The position numbers were made by a program, and so were the translations under genes. From Shinella sp. CPCC 101442 (GTDB lineage: Bacteria; Pseudomonadota; Alphaproteobacteria; Rhizobiales; Rhizobiaceae), in assembly GCF_024704725.1 (NCBI RefSeq), contig NZ_JALIQS010000008.1, positions 154,412-218,411 on the forward strand: a DNA stretch of 64,000 nucleotides, in the 5' to 3' direction. Position 1 is the stretch's first letter, and each line of letters opens with the position of its first letter. Shown in pieces: positions 42,952 through 51,664 of the stretch. The notes under the pieces were generated by a model that made no database searches, was not told the DNA's origin, and saw nothing but the letters and a program-made list of their open reading frames with translations.

Positions 42952-44514
42952 ATGACGACTTCCTACCTGCTGGCTGTCGACGCCGGCACCGGCAGCGGCC
43001 GCGCCGTCATCTTCGATGAGAACGGCAACCAGATCGCCAGCGCCCAGCACGAATGGTGGCACAAGGCCGATCCGCGCTTTCCGGGCTCCATGGATTTCGA
43101 TGTGGAGGGGAACTGGTCGCTCCTGTCGCGCGCCATCCGGCAGGCGATTGCCGAGGCCGGCATAACGGCCGCCGATATCCGCGCCGTCAGCGCCACTAGC
43201 ATGCGCGAGGCCATCGTCGCCTATGATCGCGCTGGACGGGAAATCTGGGCCTGCGCCAATGTCGACAGCCGCGCCGTCAGCGAAGTGCGCGACCTGAATC
43301 GCGATTTTCCGGGCCTGGAACGCGACCTCTATGCGCAGAGCGGCCAGACCTTCGCGCTCGGCGCCCTGCCGCGCCTTCTTTGGCTGAAGCGCAACCTGCC
43401 GGATGTCTATGCCCGCATCGACCGGATCAGCATGCTGTCCGACTGGGTCCTGGCGCGTCTCTCCGGCGTCATCGCCAGCGATCCCTCCAATGCCGGTACC
43501 ACCGGCCTCTACAGCCTCGCGAAGCGCGACTGGCTGCCGGAAGCCGTGGCGAAAGCCGGCATGCGCGACGATATCTTCCCTGAAAGTGTCGAGCCGGGCA
43601 CGATCATCGGCCGCGTCACCGAAAAAGCGGCGGATGAGACCGGCCTTGCCCCCGGCACCCCCGTCGTCATGGGCGGCGGCGACTGCCAGAGCGGCGCGGC
43701 TGCCATCGGCGTAGTCAACGAGGGCGACTGCGCCGTGCTCGGCGGCACCTTCTGGCAGCAGGTGGTGAATGTCGGCCCTGATGTCTCCGACCCGTCCATG
43801 GACCTGCGCATCAATCCGCATGTCGTAACCGGCCTCAATCAGGCAGAGGCGATCAGCTTTTTCGTCGGCATCGTCATGCGCTGGTTCCGCGACAGTTTTG
43901 GCGCGGAGGAGGTGGCGGCGGCCGGGCAGGGCGGCGATGCCTACAAGCTTCTCGAGGAGAAAGCGGCAAGCGTACCTGTCGGCGCCTACGGCATCATCCC
44001 GGTCTTCTCCGACGTCATGCACTACGGCAACTGGTATCACGCCGCGCCGTCGCTGCTGAACCTGTCGATCGACCCGGAGAAATCCGGCAAGGCGGCGATA
44101 TTCCGGGCGCTGCAGGAAAACGCGGCCATCGTCGCGTCCCGCAACCTGTCGGCCATCTTCAGGCTCTCGGGCAAGACGCCGGACAAGATCGTCTTCGCCG
44201 CCGGTGCGTCGAAATCCGCCCACTGGTCGCAGATCCTTTCCGACGCGACCGGCCTTCCGGTCGTAACCCCGGTCGTCAAGGAAGCGACCGCGCTCGGTTG
44301 CGCCGCCTCGGCCGCCATCGGCATTGGCCTTCGCCGCGATTTCGTCGAAGCGGCTGAAGGCTGGGTGCGCTGGGACAGGCGCTTCGAGCCGAATGTCGAA
44401 CACAAGGCCATCTACGACGAGGCCGGCGAGCGCTGGGCGCGCGCCTATGCGCTGCAGCGCCAGCTCGTCGACGAGGGCGTCACCACGGCGATGTGGAAAG
44501 CGCCGGGCCTTTGA
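42952..44514 (+). CDS. lsrK: Autoinducer-2 kinase LsrK
   Basis: A 520-residue FGGY-family kinase matching LsrK over its length: LLAVDAGTGSGRAVIFDENG (ATPase/phosphate 1), VSATSMREAIVAYDRAGREI and WACANVDSRAVSEV, VMGGGDCQSGAAAIG, AVLGGTFWQQVVNVG, and the C-terminus TTAMWKAPGL. The GGTFWQQVVN and MWKAPGL segments distinguish LsrK from xylulo- and rhamnulokinases. It phosphorylates internalised AI-2 (DPD) at C5, trapping it and creating the LsrR inducer. It is transcribed with lsrR, 3 bp downstream, and with lsrG. Confidence 0.95.
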   Translation: MTTSYLLAVDAGTGSGRAVIFDENGNQIASAQHEWWHKADPRFPGSMDFDVEGNWSLLSRAIRQAIAEAGITAADIRAVSATSMREAIVAYDRAGREIWACANVDSRAVSEVRDLNRDFPGLERDLYAQSGQTFALGALPRLLWLKRNLPDVYARIDRISMLSDWVLARLSGVIASDPSNAGTTGLYSLAKRDWLPEAVAKAGMRDDIFPESVEPGTIIGRVTEKAADETGLAPGTPVVMGGGDCQSGAAAIGVVNEGDCAVLGGTFWQQVVNVGPDVSDPSMDLRINPHVVTGLNQAEAISFFVGIVMRWFRDSFGAEEVAAAGQGGDAYKLLEEKAASVPVGAYGIIPVFSDVMHYGNWYHAAPSLLNLSIDPEKSGKAAIFRALQENAAIVASRNLSAIFRLSGKTPDKIVFAAGASKSAHWSQILSDATGLPVVTPVVKEATALGCAASAAIGIGLRRDFVEAAEGWVRWDRRFEPNVEHKAIYDEAGERWARAYALQRQLVDEGVTTAMWKAPGL

Positions 44515-44555
44515 CCCTTTCATCTAGGACTTCAACATATAACAAGGAATAAGAC

Positions 44556-44861
44556 ATGCTCATCCAGATGGTCAGCATCAACGTCAAGCCGGGCCATGCC
44601 GCGGAGTTTCTCGAGGCGTTCCGCATCAATTACGAGGGCACCCGGCAGGAGCGGGGCAATGTGCGCTTTGACGTGCTTCGCAATCCCGAAGACGAAAACA
44701 GCTTCACGATCTACGAAGTGTTCACCTCGCCGGAAGCCGTCGACGAGCACCGTAAGACGCCGCACTATCAGGAATGTGTACGCCGGATCGACCCGATCCT
44801 CGCAGGCCCGCGGACCAAAACCTTTTTCAATGCCGAAATGGCAGATTTCCTCGGCACCTAA
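44556..44861 (+). CDS. lsrG: Phospho-AI-2 isomerase LsrG
   Basis: A 101-residue ABM-fold (antibiotic biosynthesis monooxygenase-like) protein similar to LsrG: NVRFDVLRNPEDENSFTIYE, then HRKTPHYQECVRRIDPILAG and the end GPRTKTFFN. LsrG converts phospho-DPD to 3-hydroxy-2,4-pentadione-5-phosphate, which LsrF then cleaves in enterobacteria. The ATG at 44556 follows AAGGAATAAGAC. Its presence with no visible LsrF makes the class II aldolase at 35870 the local candidate for the next step. Confidence 0.9.
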   Translation: MLIQMVSINVKPGHAAEFLEAFRINYEGTRQERGNVRFDVLRNPEDENSFTIYEVFTSPEAVDEHRKTPHYQECVRRIDPILAGPRTKTFFNAEMADFLGT

Positions 44862-44973
44862 ATCAGTAACGGCGCGTGGCGCGACAATGTTTTCGTCTGG
44901 CGCTCCGGGGAACTGTGTGACGAGTTTGCAAGCCTCATGGGGCGTTTCGATGTGGTGATAACAGCCGCGTCAG

Positions 44974-45124
44974 TGTTGATTGTTGCCTGAATTTGACTCG
45001 GTTTGTTAGTTCAAGGTGACCCACGCTTAGCCAGAAGAACGCTTTTTCTCTCAAGCCTTTGTGTCGCTCTAGCCGGGGCGGCGCCAAATGGAAAACTGGG
45101 TCAAATCCCAGTGATATTCATTAG
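44974..45124 (+). mobile_element. MITE-like element with IS21-type ends, copy 2
   Basis: About 150 bp, same orientation as the other copies. The left end TGTTGATTGTTGCCTGAATT is intact; the right end has decayed (GTGATATTCATTAG instead of ..ATTCAACA). The interior carries several differences from copies 1 and 3, so this looks like the oldest copy. No target duplication visible. Confidence 0.7.
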
Positions 45125-45225
45125 TTGGGAAACAGACTGGCTGTTTTCGGAACGGCAAACGGCAATAGCTGCCGTTCCGAGAGAGTGTTTATCGAGGGCG
45201 GTTGTGCAGAGTGGCATCCACCACG

Positions 45226-46587
45226 CTAGTCCGTCTCGTCCGAGCCTCGCTGCAAAGCCCCGTCGCGGCGCGACAGCACCACAACCGTGATAAAGACCAG
45301 CATCAGGTCCGCAACCGGCAAAGCCGCCCAGATACCCGTCTCACCCATCAAGAGGGGCAGGACGAAGGTGAGCGGGATTGCGAAGAGGTACGTCCGCGCC
45401 ACAGAAAGCAAAGCCGAACGCTTGGCATCGCCTATGCTCTGCAGGTAACCGGCAACCATCATCGTCGGCCCCATTGTAAAATAGAGCGCAGCATAGAAGG
45501 GCAGCATGCGTCCGACTTCCCCGACCAAAGCGTCATCGGAGAAGAATACGCCCCCCAGGCTTCCTCTGAATACCCACAGGACTGCCTCCACCAATCCGCA
45601 GTAAATCAATGCAAGCAGCATCGACAGTCGGAGGGTGGCGACCGCGCGGTCCTGATGACCAGCGCCGTAATTGTTCCCGACCACAGCCTGCATCGCAAGG
45701 TTCAGCCCCATTAGTGGGAGATAGGCAAAGGTCATGATCCGCGTCACGACGCCATATGCGGCAATGATCGCATCGTTGCCGGTGGTAACGTAGAGACCAA
45801 CACACGTTATGGTCGCTGCCGCGCCAAGGGCGATCCCAAAAAAGCTCAGGCTGCGTGGCGCCCCCAGCGCAAGAATATCTGTCCATCCCGCCAACCAGTT
45901 TCGGTTCGGCGTAGGAACCGGCAGGCGTGCCTTACCGGCCAGGCGGAACCCCAGCATCACTCCGAGGGCGACGCCTTGCGCAGCCGCAGTGCCCCAGGCC
46001 GATCCGGCAACGCCAAGTCCGAAGCCCGCAATGAGCAAGATGTTGAAAGCAATATTGCCGAGCGAGACCAGAAGCCCTGCCAGTGCCATGAAACCGATCT
46101 TGCCTTCAACGCGTAGAGCGTCGGAATGGACGGAAACCAGGAACATGATTGGTGATGTGAGGACCGAAATCATCAGGAACTGATGACCAATTGCGGCCAG
46201 CGCCTGATCTAATGTGACGGCGGCTATCACGGGTTGACTGAAGGCTAGGAGAGCCACGCCCAGGATGACGCAGATCAAAATGGACAACCCGTGCGCGCCG
46301 GCGAAGGTAGCCTTTGCCTCCGACAGGCGACCGGCGCCGAGCTGTCGCGCGACGATGCTGGCCATGCCCGACGACACCATGGCGGAGAGCGCCAACAACA
46401 GCATGGAGACGGGGAACATCAAGGTGACGGCGGCCAGTGCCTCCGGACCGACAAAGATGCCAAGCAGCATCGCGTCGACTACAGTGAGAAGTCCATTGAT
46501 GCTTGTCAAAAAAACAACGGGAAGTGCGGTGCGAAGGAGAACCTTCGCGATCGGGTCATGGGTGAACCCATGGCTTGCGGAGGGCAT
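45226..46587 (-). CDS. MATE-family multidrug efflux transporter
   Basis: A 453-residue inner-membrane protein with twelve predicted helices in two homologous halves, the MATE (NorM/DinF-like) layout: first half LPVVFLTSINGLLTVVDAML to VSSGMASIVARQLGAGRLSE; second half APRSLSFFGIALGAAATITC to AYLPLMGLNLAMQAVVGNNY with the GAGHQDRA loop. It exports cationic or organic compounds by Na+ or H+ antiport. Substrate unknown. It is a single-gene unit between the second MITE-like copy and a 486-bp intergenic region. Confidence 0.92.
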   Translation of the reverse strand: MPSASHGFTHDPIAKVLLRTALPVVFLTSINGLLTVVDAMLLGIFVGPEALAAVTLMFPVSMLLLALSAMVSSGMASIVARQLGAGRLSEAKATFAGAHGLSILICVILGVALLAFSQPVIAAVTLDQALAAIGHQFLMISVLTSPIMFLVSVHSDALRVEGKIGFMALAGLLVSLGNIAFNILLIAGFGLGVAGSAWGTAAAQGVALGVMLGFRLAGKARLPVPTPNRNWLAGWTDILALGAPRSLSFFGIALGAAATITCVGLYVTTGNDAIIAAYGVVTRIMTFAYLPLMGLNLAMQAVVGNNYGAGHQDRAVATLRLSMLLALIYCGLVEAVLWVFRGSLGGVFFSDDALVGEVGRMLPFYAALYFTMGPTMMVAGYLQSIGDAKRSALLSVARTYLFAIPLTFVLPLLMGETGIWAALPVADLMLVFITVVVLSRRDGALQRGSDETD

Positions 46588-47073
46588 GAGCGTAGCCTCG
46601 TAGGGCGGGACATCTCATGGGAGCTCGCTTTGCCATGAACCGCCTTAAGAGGAGCGATCAGGGTTTCTAGGGCTGAACTTCACCATCGGACTATCCGGCG
46701 AGCGGCAGGCGTCAGCAACCGCACGCTGAATGCTCCTGGGCAACGACGTTGTCAAGGCACTGCCGGATACGCAAAAGCGGTGTGCGAGACGTTTGTCACA
46801 TTGCGGCGCAGAACCGCTATTCGGTTTGCAAGCGAATGCCTGCTTTTGGAGTTTCCAGCTCAATAGCGAACGGCCGATATAGGGTCGGAAGCGGTCATAG
46901 GGCTCGACCGCCCCGGCCTCCAGAACCGGACGGTCCGCTCGCGGCTCCCTATCAGCCGTCCCCGCAAACGACCCGACGTCCGTCCGCTGAGGATTTCAGA
47001 GGGTTACCTGTATTCGAGAAAGAGGGTCGTGGGTCCGTATCCCTTCAAGAGCTTGAAGGATTGTTGTTTAGCG
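46588..47073. other. Intergenic region without a recognisable gene
   Basis: 486 bp upstream of the MATE gene and downstream of the LacI-type gene. Open frames exist on both strands but none shows family features or a ribosome site. It presumably includes the MATE promoter. I see no repeats or RNA genes. Confidence 0.5.
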
Positions 47074-48102
47074 CTAGAGATTCTCACGCGTATGAACGTC
47101 AAATGGGACGATCCTCGTATGGCTGGCATTTTCGCCGTTTGACGTCATTGCCCTTGTCATGCCGGTGATGGTCTCGCTTGCCAGGCGGGCCAGGGGGTGG
47201 GCGATCGAGAGGGTTATGGTCCCGTCGAGCAGGGCGGCCCTGACATTGTCCATCAATTCGTAGCCGACCACGACCAGTTTTCCAGCGCGGTCGCTGGCGC
47301 GCAACGCTGCGAGGGCTCCGCTGATCCCACCGCCGGCGACGTAGAGGCCCGCGAGATCTGCATGATCGTTCAGCAGTCGCTCCGTCATTTCCTGGGCGAC
47401 GGCTGAGGATTCAAATGTCGAGAGAGGTTCGAGCAGCACGAAGTCCCGCGCGTGCTCGCGGAAATACGAGCGGAAGCCGGTCTCGTTCATTTCCTGGTTG
47501 CGATAGCGCGGATTGCCCATGAGGATGCCGATCTTGCCGGGCGCCTTGCAGATGTGATCGAAGGCCCAGGCGGCGGTTCTGCCGACTTTCCAGTTGTCGA
47601 GCCCGATATAGTGGATCTGCCCCGTTGCGGCGAGCTGCGAGATCAGCGCGAAGACCGGGATGCCCTTTGCCTGGATGTCAGCGAGTGCTTGGGCGACGAC
47701 AGGGTGCACGGCCGTGGTGATGCAGATGGCGTCGCATTCTTCGGCCAGCGCCAGCGCCCGTTCGGCTGTATTCTGCGGCGAGAGGTCCTCCAGATGCTCG
47801 ATCTTGAGATCGACGTCGGCCGAGGTGGCTTGTGCGGCCGCGTCCACGAGGGCGCGCGCGACCAGCCTGTAGAACGGGCGGTGCGGCTGGAGGAGAAGTA
47901 TGCCGAATCGGTATTTGGGGCGCGCCGCAGCATTGCGCGCCTGTATCGCCCCCAGTCCGTAAAAGCCGATCGTCGCCGCCGCCGCCTGGACCTTCTCCCG
48001 CGTGCTGCCGCTCACATTTTCCGCACCGGACAAAACCCGGTTGGCCGTGGCGATGGAAACGCCGGCCGCCTCGGCGAGATCGCGGATGGTCGGTCTGCGC
48101 AC
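47074..48102 (-). CDS. LacI-family transcriptional regulator of the moc-like cluster
   Basis: A 342-residue regulator with an N-terminal LacI helix-turn-helix (TIRDLAEAAGVSIATANRVL) and a periplasmic-binding-protein-like effector domain (~60-335; QIHYIGLDNWKVGRTAAWAF, KIGILMGNPRYRNQEMNETG, AGLYVAGGGISGALAALRAS). It is divergent from the mocD-like gene across ~300 bp (48103-48401), so it probably controls the catabolic cluster in response to the sugar/inositol compound. Near its own start lies AAATATATCATTTGATCGGC, an AT-rich stretch that could hold the operator. Known moc systems use a MocR regulator instead, so the control here differs. Confidence 0.9.
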   Translation of the reverse strand: MRRPTIRDLAEAAGVSIATANRVLSGAENVSGSTREKVQAAAATIGFYGLGAIQARNAAARPKYRFGILLLQPHRPFYRLVARALVDAAAQATSADVDLKIEHLEDLSPQNTAERALALAEECDAICITTAVHPVVAQALADIQAKGIPVFALISQLAATGQIHYIGLDNWKVGRTAAWAFDHICKAPGKIGILMGNPRYRNQEMNETGFRSYFREHARDFVLLEPLSTFESSAVAQEMTERLLNDHADLAGLYVAGGGISGALAALRASDRAGKLVVVGYELMDNVRAALLDGTITLSIAHPLARLASETITGMTRAMTSNGENASHTRIVPFDVHTRENL

Positions 48103-48401
48103 GGAATCCCCATGAGATGAAATATATCATTTGATCGGCTTTATGAGACGAATGATACGTTCGTACCCTGAAAGAGAAATGCGCCTTGATTTAATAGACG
48201 TCAAGTTGGCATTGTCTGTTCAGAGACGGCGGGTGGCGCGAAACGCGACGCACACGCCTGGAGGAACTGCCTTCGACATCGTTGGGACTGCACGCTTTGG
48301 GCTTTCGTCCGGGGACCGTCGTGCTGTGGCCGCGACAGAGCGCCGGCACGGTTTCTCCTCCCCTTTTGACGACAAGGCGCGCCACGCCCGGAGGCATGAC
48401 G

Positions 48402-49424
48402 ATGGACGATCACAATTTTGGAACGCGCAACAAGCGCGGCGACTGGGCACCGAACGGACACATCGAGGTTGCGCCATTCTGGGCCTGGCCGCCGAAGCTC
48501 ATGACCGTGCTGAAGTGGCTGCCGGAATATGTCTGGCCTTGGAATGCCATTCATATGGCAACGGCCTTACTTTACTGGTTCTATGTCGTCCCGGATGTCG
48601 CGGTGATGAAGACGCTGAGCTGGGGGTGGCCGCTTTGGCTGTACGCCGTCAATGCGGGCGCGATCTTCGTCTTCTACGGGTCAGTCGAGCTGCTCTTCTA
48701 CGTCAAGCGCAAGCAGGGCAATCGCTTCAAATACAACGCCAAATTCCCCGGCGAGCAACCATCCGATGTCTTCTGGTTCAAGAGCCAGAACATTGACAAC
48801 TTTCTGCGCTCGTTTTTCATTTCGATCCCGCTGTGGACGCTGGTCGAGGTCCTCTTCCTCTGGGTGTTCGCCAATGGCTGGGTGCCGTGGCTGAGCTGGG
48901 CTGACAATCCGTATTACCTCGCTTTCCTCGTCGCCGTGGCGCCGATGATCCACGAAGTTCACTTCTTCTTCATCCACCGGCTCATCCATTGGGGACCGCT
49001 CTATCGCTGGATCCACTCAGTACACCACAACTCGGTCAACCCGTCGCCGTGGTCGTCGCTGTCCATGCATCCGGTCGAGGGTTTTCTCTACCATGCTGTC
49101 GCCTTCTGGCACCTCGTCATCCCGTCCAACCCAATCGTCGCGATGTTCCAGCTTCACATTGCCGGCTTCGGCGCCGTCAACGGTCACATCGGCTTCGACA
49201 AGCTGGAAATCACAGAGGAAACGCCGATCGATACGCATGCCTATGCCCACTATCTGCACCATAAGTATTTCGAGGTGAACTACGGCGGCGATGGCCTGAT
49301 CCCGCTCGATAAGTGGTTCGGCACCTGGCACGACGGCACGAAGGATGGCGACGTGCAGATGCAGGCGCGCTTCCAGAAGAAGAAAGAGCGCATGAACGCC
49401 AAGGCAGCGCGTGCAAATTCCTGA
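48402..49424 (+). CDS. mocD: MocD-like membrane di-iron oxygenase (sterol desaturase/fatty acid hydroxylase superfamily)
   Basis: A ~340-residue integral-membrane oxygenase with about four helices and the three histidine clusters that bind a di-iron centre: HEVHFFFIHRLIHW, IHSVHHNSVNP and HAYAHYLHHKYFE. In rhizopine catabolism MocD, with the ferredoxin MocE and reductase MocF, is proposed to remove the O-methyl group of 3-O-methyl-scyllo-inosamine. Both partners are present in this cluster (52536, 55911). The start at 48402 has GGAGG seven bases upstream; the ATG at 48396 would be too close to it. A terminator follows at 49440. The exact substrate is inferred from context. Confidence 0.85.
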   Translation: MDDHNFGTRNKRGDWAPNGHIEVAPFWAWPPKLMTVLKWLPEYVWPWNAIHMATALLYWFYVVPDVAVMKTLSWGWPLWLYAVNAGAIFVFYGSVELLFYVKRKQGNRFKYNAKFPGEQPSDVFWFKSQNIDNFLRSFFISIPLWTLVEVLFLWVFANGWVPWLSWADNPYYLAFLVAVAPMIHEVHFFFIHRLIHWGPLYRWIHSVHHNSVNPSPWSSLSMHPVEGFLYHAVAFWHLVIPSNPIVAMFQLHIAGFGAVNGHIGFDKLEITEETPIDTHAYAHYLHHKYFEVNYGGDGLIPLDKWFGTWHDGTKDGDVQMQARFQKKKERMNAKAARANS

Positions 49425-49439
49425 TCGCAGTTGATGCTC

Positions 49440-49464
49440 AGCACCCGCGAGGAGGCGGGTGCTT
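49440..49464 (+). terminator. Terminator-like hairpin after the mocD-like gene
   Basis: AGCACCCGC, a short loop (GAGGA), then GCGGGTGCTTT (to 49464). The T run is short. It separates mocD from the importer operon. Confidence 0.6.
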
Positions 49465-49540
49465 TCCAAAAGCGGATCGCTTCGACTCATCCAGTCAACA
49501 TTGCAACCCGCCATTCGGCGGACACAGGGGAGGAAACCCG

Positions 49541-50515
49541 ATGACCAAACTGACCACCATGACCAGGGCGCTCGCAACCACGGTTGCCGTCTGTCTCACC
49601 GCAAGTGTCGCTTTGGCTGCCGACATTGCGGTCGTCGGCGGCAAGACCGACGACGCCTTCTGGACCAAGATCAAGAAGGGGGTCGATGACAGCCGGTTCG
49701 TCGTCGAGGCGAATGGCGGCAAAGTCACCTACCTGCAACTCCAGACCTATGACAATCTCGGTCCGGATGCGGCAGGCCTCGTGCGCACCGCCGTCAGCCA
49801 GGGCGTCAGCGGCATCGTCATTCCCAACTGGGTTCCGGAAGCGGAAGACGAAGCGATCAAGGCGGCGGTCGAAAGCGGCATCAAAGTTATCCTGATGAAC
49901 GCTGGTTCTCTCGAAAAAGCCAAGGAACTCGGCGCAATCAACTATGTCGGGTCCGATGAGTACATCGCCGGTGTCGCTGGCGGAGAATACTTCGGCAAAA
50001 ACGGTCAGAAGAATGTGCTCTGCGTCAACACGCTGCCGGGCAGCGCCAACCAGGAAGCACGCTGCAAGGGCGTCATTGATGGTGTCACCAAGACGGGCGG
50101 TGCGGGCAAGCAGCTGCCGCTGCCGGCGACAAGCTTCGGAGATCCGACCGCGATTGCGGAAGCCGTCAAGGCGACGCTTTCCCAAGACGGCACTATCGAC
50201 AGCGTGATCACGATCGCTGCCGGCGACGCCGATGCCGCCGCAAGCGGGATTCAGCAAGCCGGCAAGGTGGAGACCGTCAAGCTTGGCTCGTTCGACTTCA
50301 ACGAAGCCAGCCTCGATCGCATCAAAAACGGTGCGCAGCTCTTTGCGATCGATCAGCAGCCGTATCTCCAGTCCCTTCTCGCGGTGTCGCTGCTTGCCTC
50401 CCACATCGATTTCGGAACGGATTTGCCGGTGAGGCCGGTTCTGACTGGACCGGGCATCGTCGATGCGTCGAACATCGAATCGACGCTTGCAGGCGTGTCG
50501 AAGGGCGCGCGCTGA
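49541..50515 (+). CDS. mocB: MocB-like sugar-type ABC substrate-binding protein
   Basis: A 324-residue periplasmic binding protein with a signal peptide (TRALATTVAVCLTASVALAA, cleavage after ALA) and a ribose/inositol-type (Peripla_BP_4) fold: ADIAVVGGKTDDAFWTKIKK, SQGVSGIVIPNWVPEAEDEA, IKVILMNAGS, YVGSDEYIAGVAGG. MocB is the rhizopine-binding protein of the moc transport system, and this gene sits where mocB would. The ATG at 49541 follows GGGGAGGAAACCCG. A 12-bp GC stem (50530-50562) follows it, typical after binding-protein genes made in excess. The ligand (methyl-inosamine, inositol ether or another cyclitol) cannot be fixed from sequence alone. Confidence 0.85.
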   Translation: MTKLTTMTRALATTVAVCLTASVALAADIAVVGGKTDDAFWTKIKKGVDDSRFVVEANGGKVTYLQLQTYDNLGPDAAGLVRTAVSQGVSGIVIPNWVPEAEDEAIKAAVESGIKVILMNAGSLEKAKELGAINYVGSDEYIAGVAGGEYFGKNGQKNVLCVNTLPGSANQEARCKGVIDGVTKTGGAGKQLPLPATSFGDPTAIAEAVKATLSQDGTIDSVITIAAGDADAAASGIQQAGKVETVKLGSFDFNEASLDRIKNGAQLFAIDQQPYLQSLLAVSLLASHIDFGTDLPVRPVLTGPGIVDASNIESTLAGVSKGAR

Positions 50516-50529
50516 CCGGCCCGCTTCAG

Positions 50530-50562
50530 GGCCGCTCCCTGTGACCTCCCCAGGGAGCGGCC
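50530..50562 (+). promoter_or_regulatory. Stem-loop between the binding protein and permease genes
   Basis: GGCCGCTCCCTG (50530-50541) pairs perfectly with CAGGGAGCGGCC (50551-50562), 9-nt loop, no T run. It probably stabilises the mocB message and limits read-through. Confidence 0.7.
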
Positions 50563-50599
50563 ACCGCCACAACACGGCAAAGCCGGGTAGGGAACCATC

Positions 50600-51655
50600 A
50601 TGAACTCGAAAACCGCAAGCCAGCCGATTGTCGTTGCCAAGGCACCGGCGCCATCACCGGCAACAAGCTTTTCCATTGGCGGCCTTTTCCGCAGGCCAGA
50701 AGCGGGCGCCTGTCTCGGCCTTTTCGGCGTCTTCGTCTTTTTCATCGCTTTCGGAAGCATCGATTTCCTGAAGCCTGCAGGTGCGGCAAGCTGGCTGAAT
50801 GTCGCCGCAAATCTCGGGATCGTCGCTTTTCCCATCGGTCTGTTGATGATCGCCGGGGAATTGGACATTTCGATCGGCTCGATGATCCCAGCTGGCTCCA
50901 TGACGGTCGCGATCATCTCCGGGTACTACGGCCTTCCGATCTGGCTCGGTATCGCTGCGACCCTCGGCCTTGGTGTCGTCGTTGGGCTGGTGAACGGATT
51001 TCTCGTAGTGCGCACCAACGTGCCGTCCCTCATCGTCACGCTCGGCACGCTCTTTGCTGTCGCAGGCCTCGTGCTCGGCCTATCGGTTCTGCTGACAGGT
51101 ACGACGAGCGTCGCCCTCAAGGCACCGGAACTCGCTAAGTTTCTGTTCGGCCGGTTCGTGGCGAACACGTTCCAGGTCATCATCTTCTGGTGGCTGGCGC
51201 TGACGGCGATCTACATCTACGTCATCCACTACTCGCCCTATGGCAACTGGATCTTCGCCATGGGCGGCGACAAGGTCAGCGCACGCAATGCCGGCATTCC
51301 GACAGCCCGTCTGACCATCGCCCTCTTCGTCCTCTCCTCAACGAGTGCGGCCTTCGTCGGCATGTGCCAGGCTATCCTGTTCAACTCCGCGCAGGTTTCC
51401 GCCGGCATGTCCTTCATTTTTAACTCGATCATCTCGGTGGTGGTGGGCGGCGTGCTGCTCACAGGTGGCTTCGGCTCGATCGTCGGCATCTTCTTCGGCA
51501 CCATCACTTTCGCCGTGGTCAACCAGGGCATCTACTTCACGACCTTCGACCGCAACTGGTCCAGCCTGATCATCGGCGTGATGCTGCTTCTGGCGGTGCT
51601 TATGAACAACACCTTCCGCAGCATGGCGCTCTCCTATTCGCCTAAGAAGAAGTGA
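50600..51655 (+). CDS. Sugar/cyclitol ABC transporter permease
   Basis: A 351-residue permease of the ribose/inositol type with about nine helices and the signature MIAGELDISIGSMIPAGSMT; the coupling loop is NAGIPTARLTIALFVLSSTS. A single permease gene suggests a homodimeric channel. It lies 84 bp after mocB and 9 bp before the ATPase gene, in the same operon. It would import the substrate bound by MocB. Confidence 0.92.
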   Translation: MNSKTASQPIVVAKAPAPSPATSFSIGGLFRRPEAGACLGLFGVFVFFIAFGSIDFLKPAGAASWLNVAANLGIVAFPIGLLMIAGELDISIGSMIPAGSMTVAIISGYYGLPIWLGIAATLGLGVVVGLVNGFLVVRTNVPSLIVTLGTLFAVAGLVLGLSVLLTGTTSVALKAPELAKFLFGRFVANTFQVIIFWWLALTAIYIYVIHYSPYGNWIFAMGGDKVSARNAGIPTARLTIALFVLSSTSAAFVGMCQAILFNSAQVSAGMSFIFNSIISVVVGGVLLTGGFGSIVGIFFGTITFAVVNQGIYFTTFDRNWSSLIIGVMLLLAVLMNNTFRSMALSYSPKKK

Positions 51656-51664
51656 GGGTCGATC

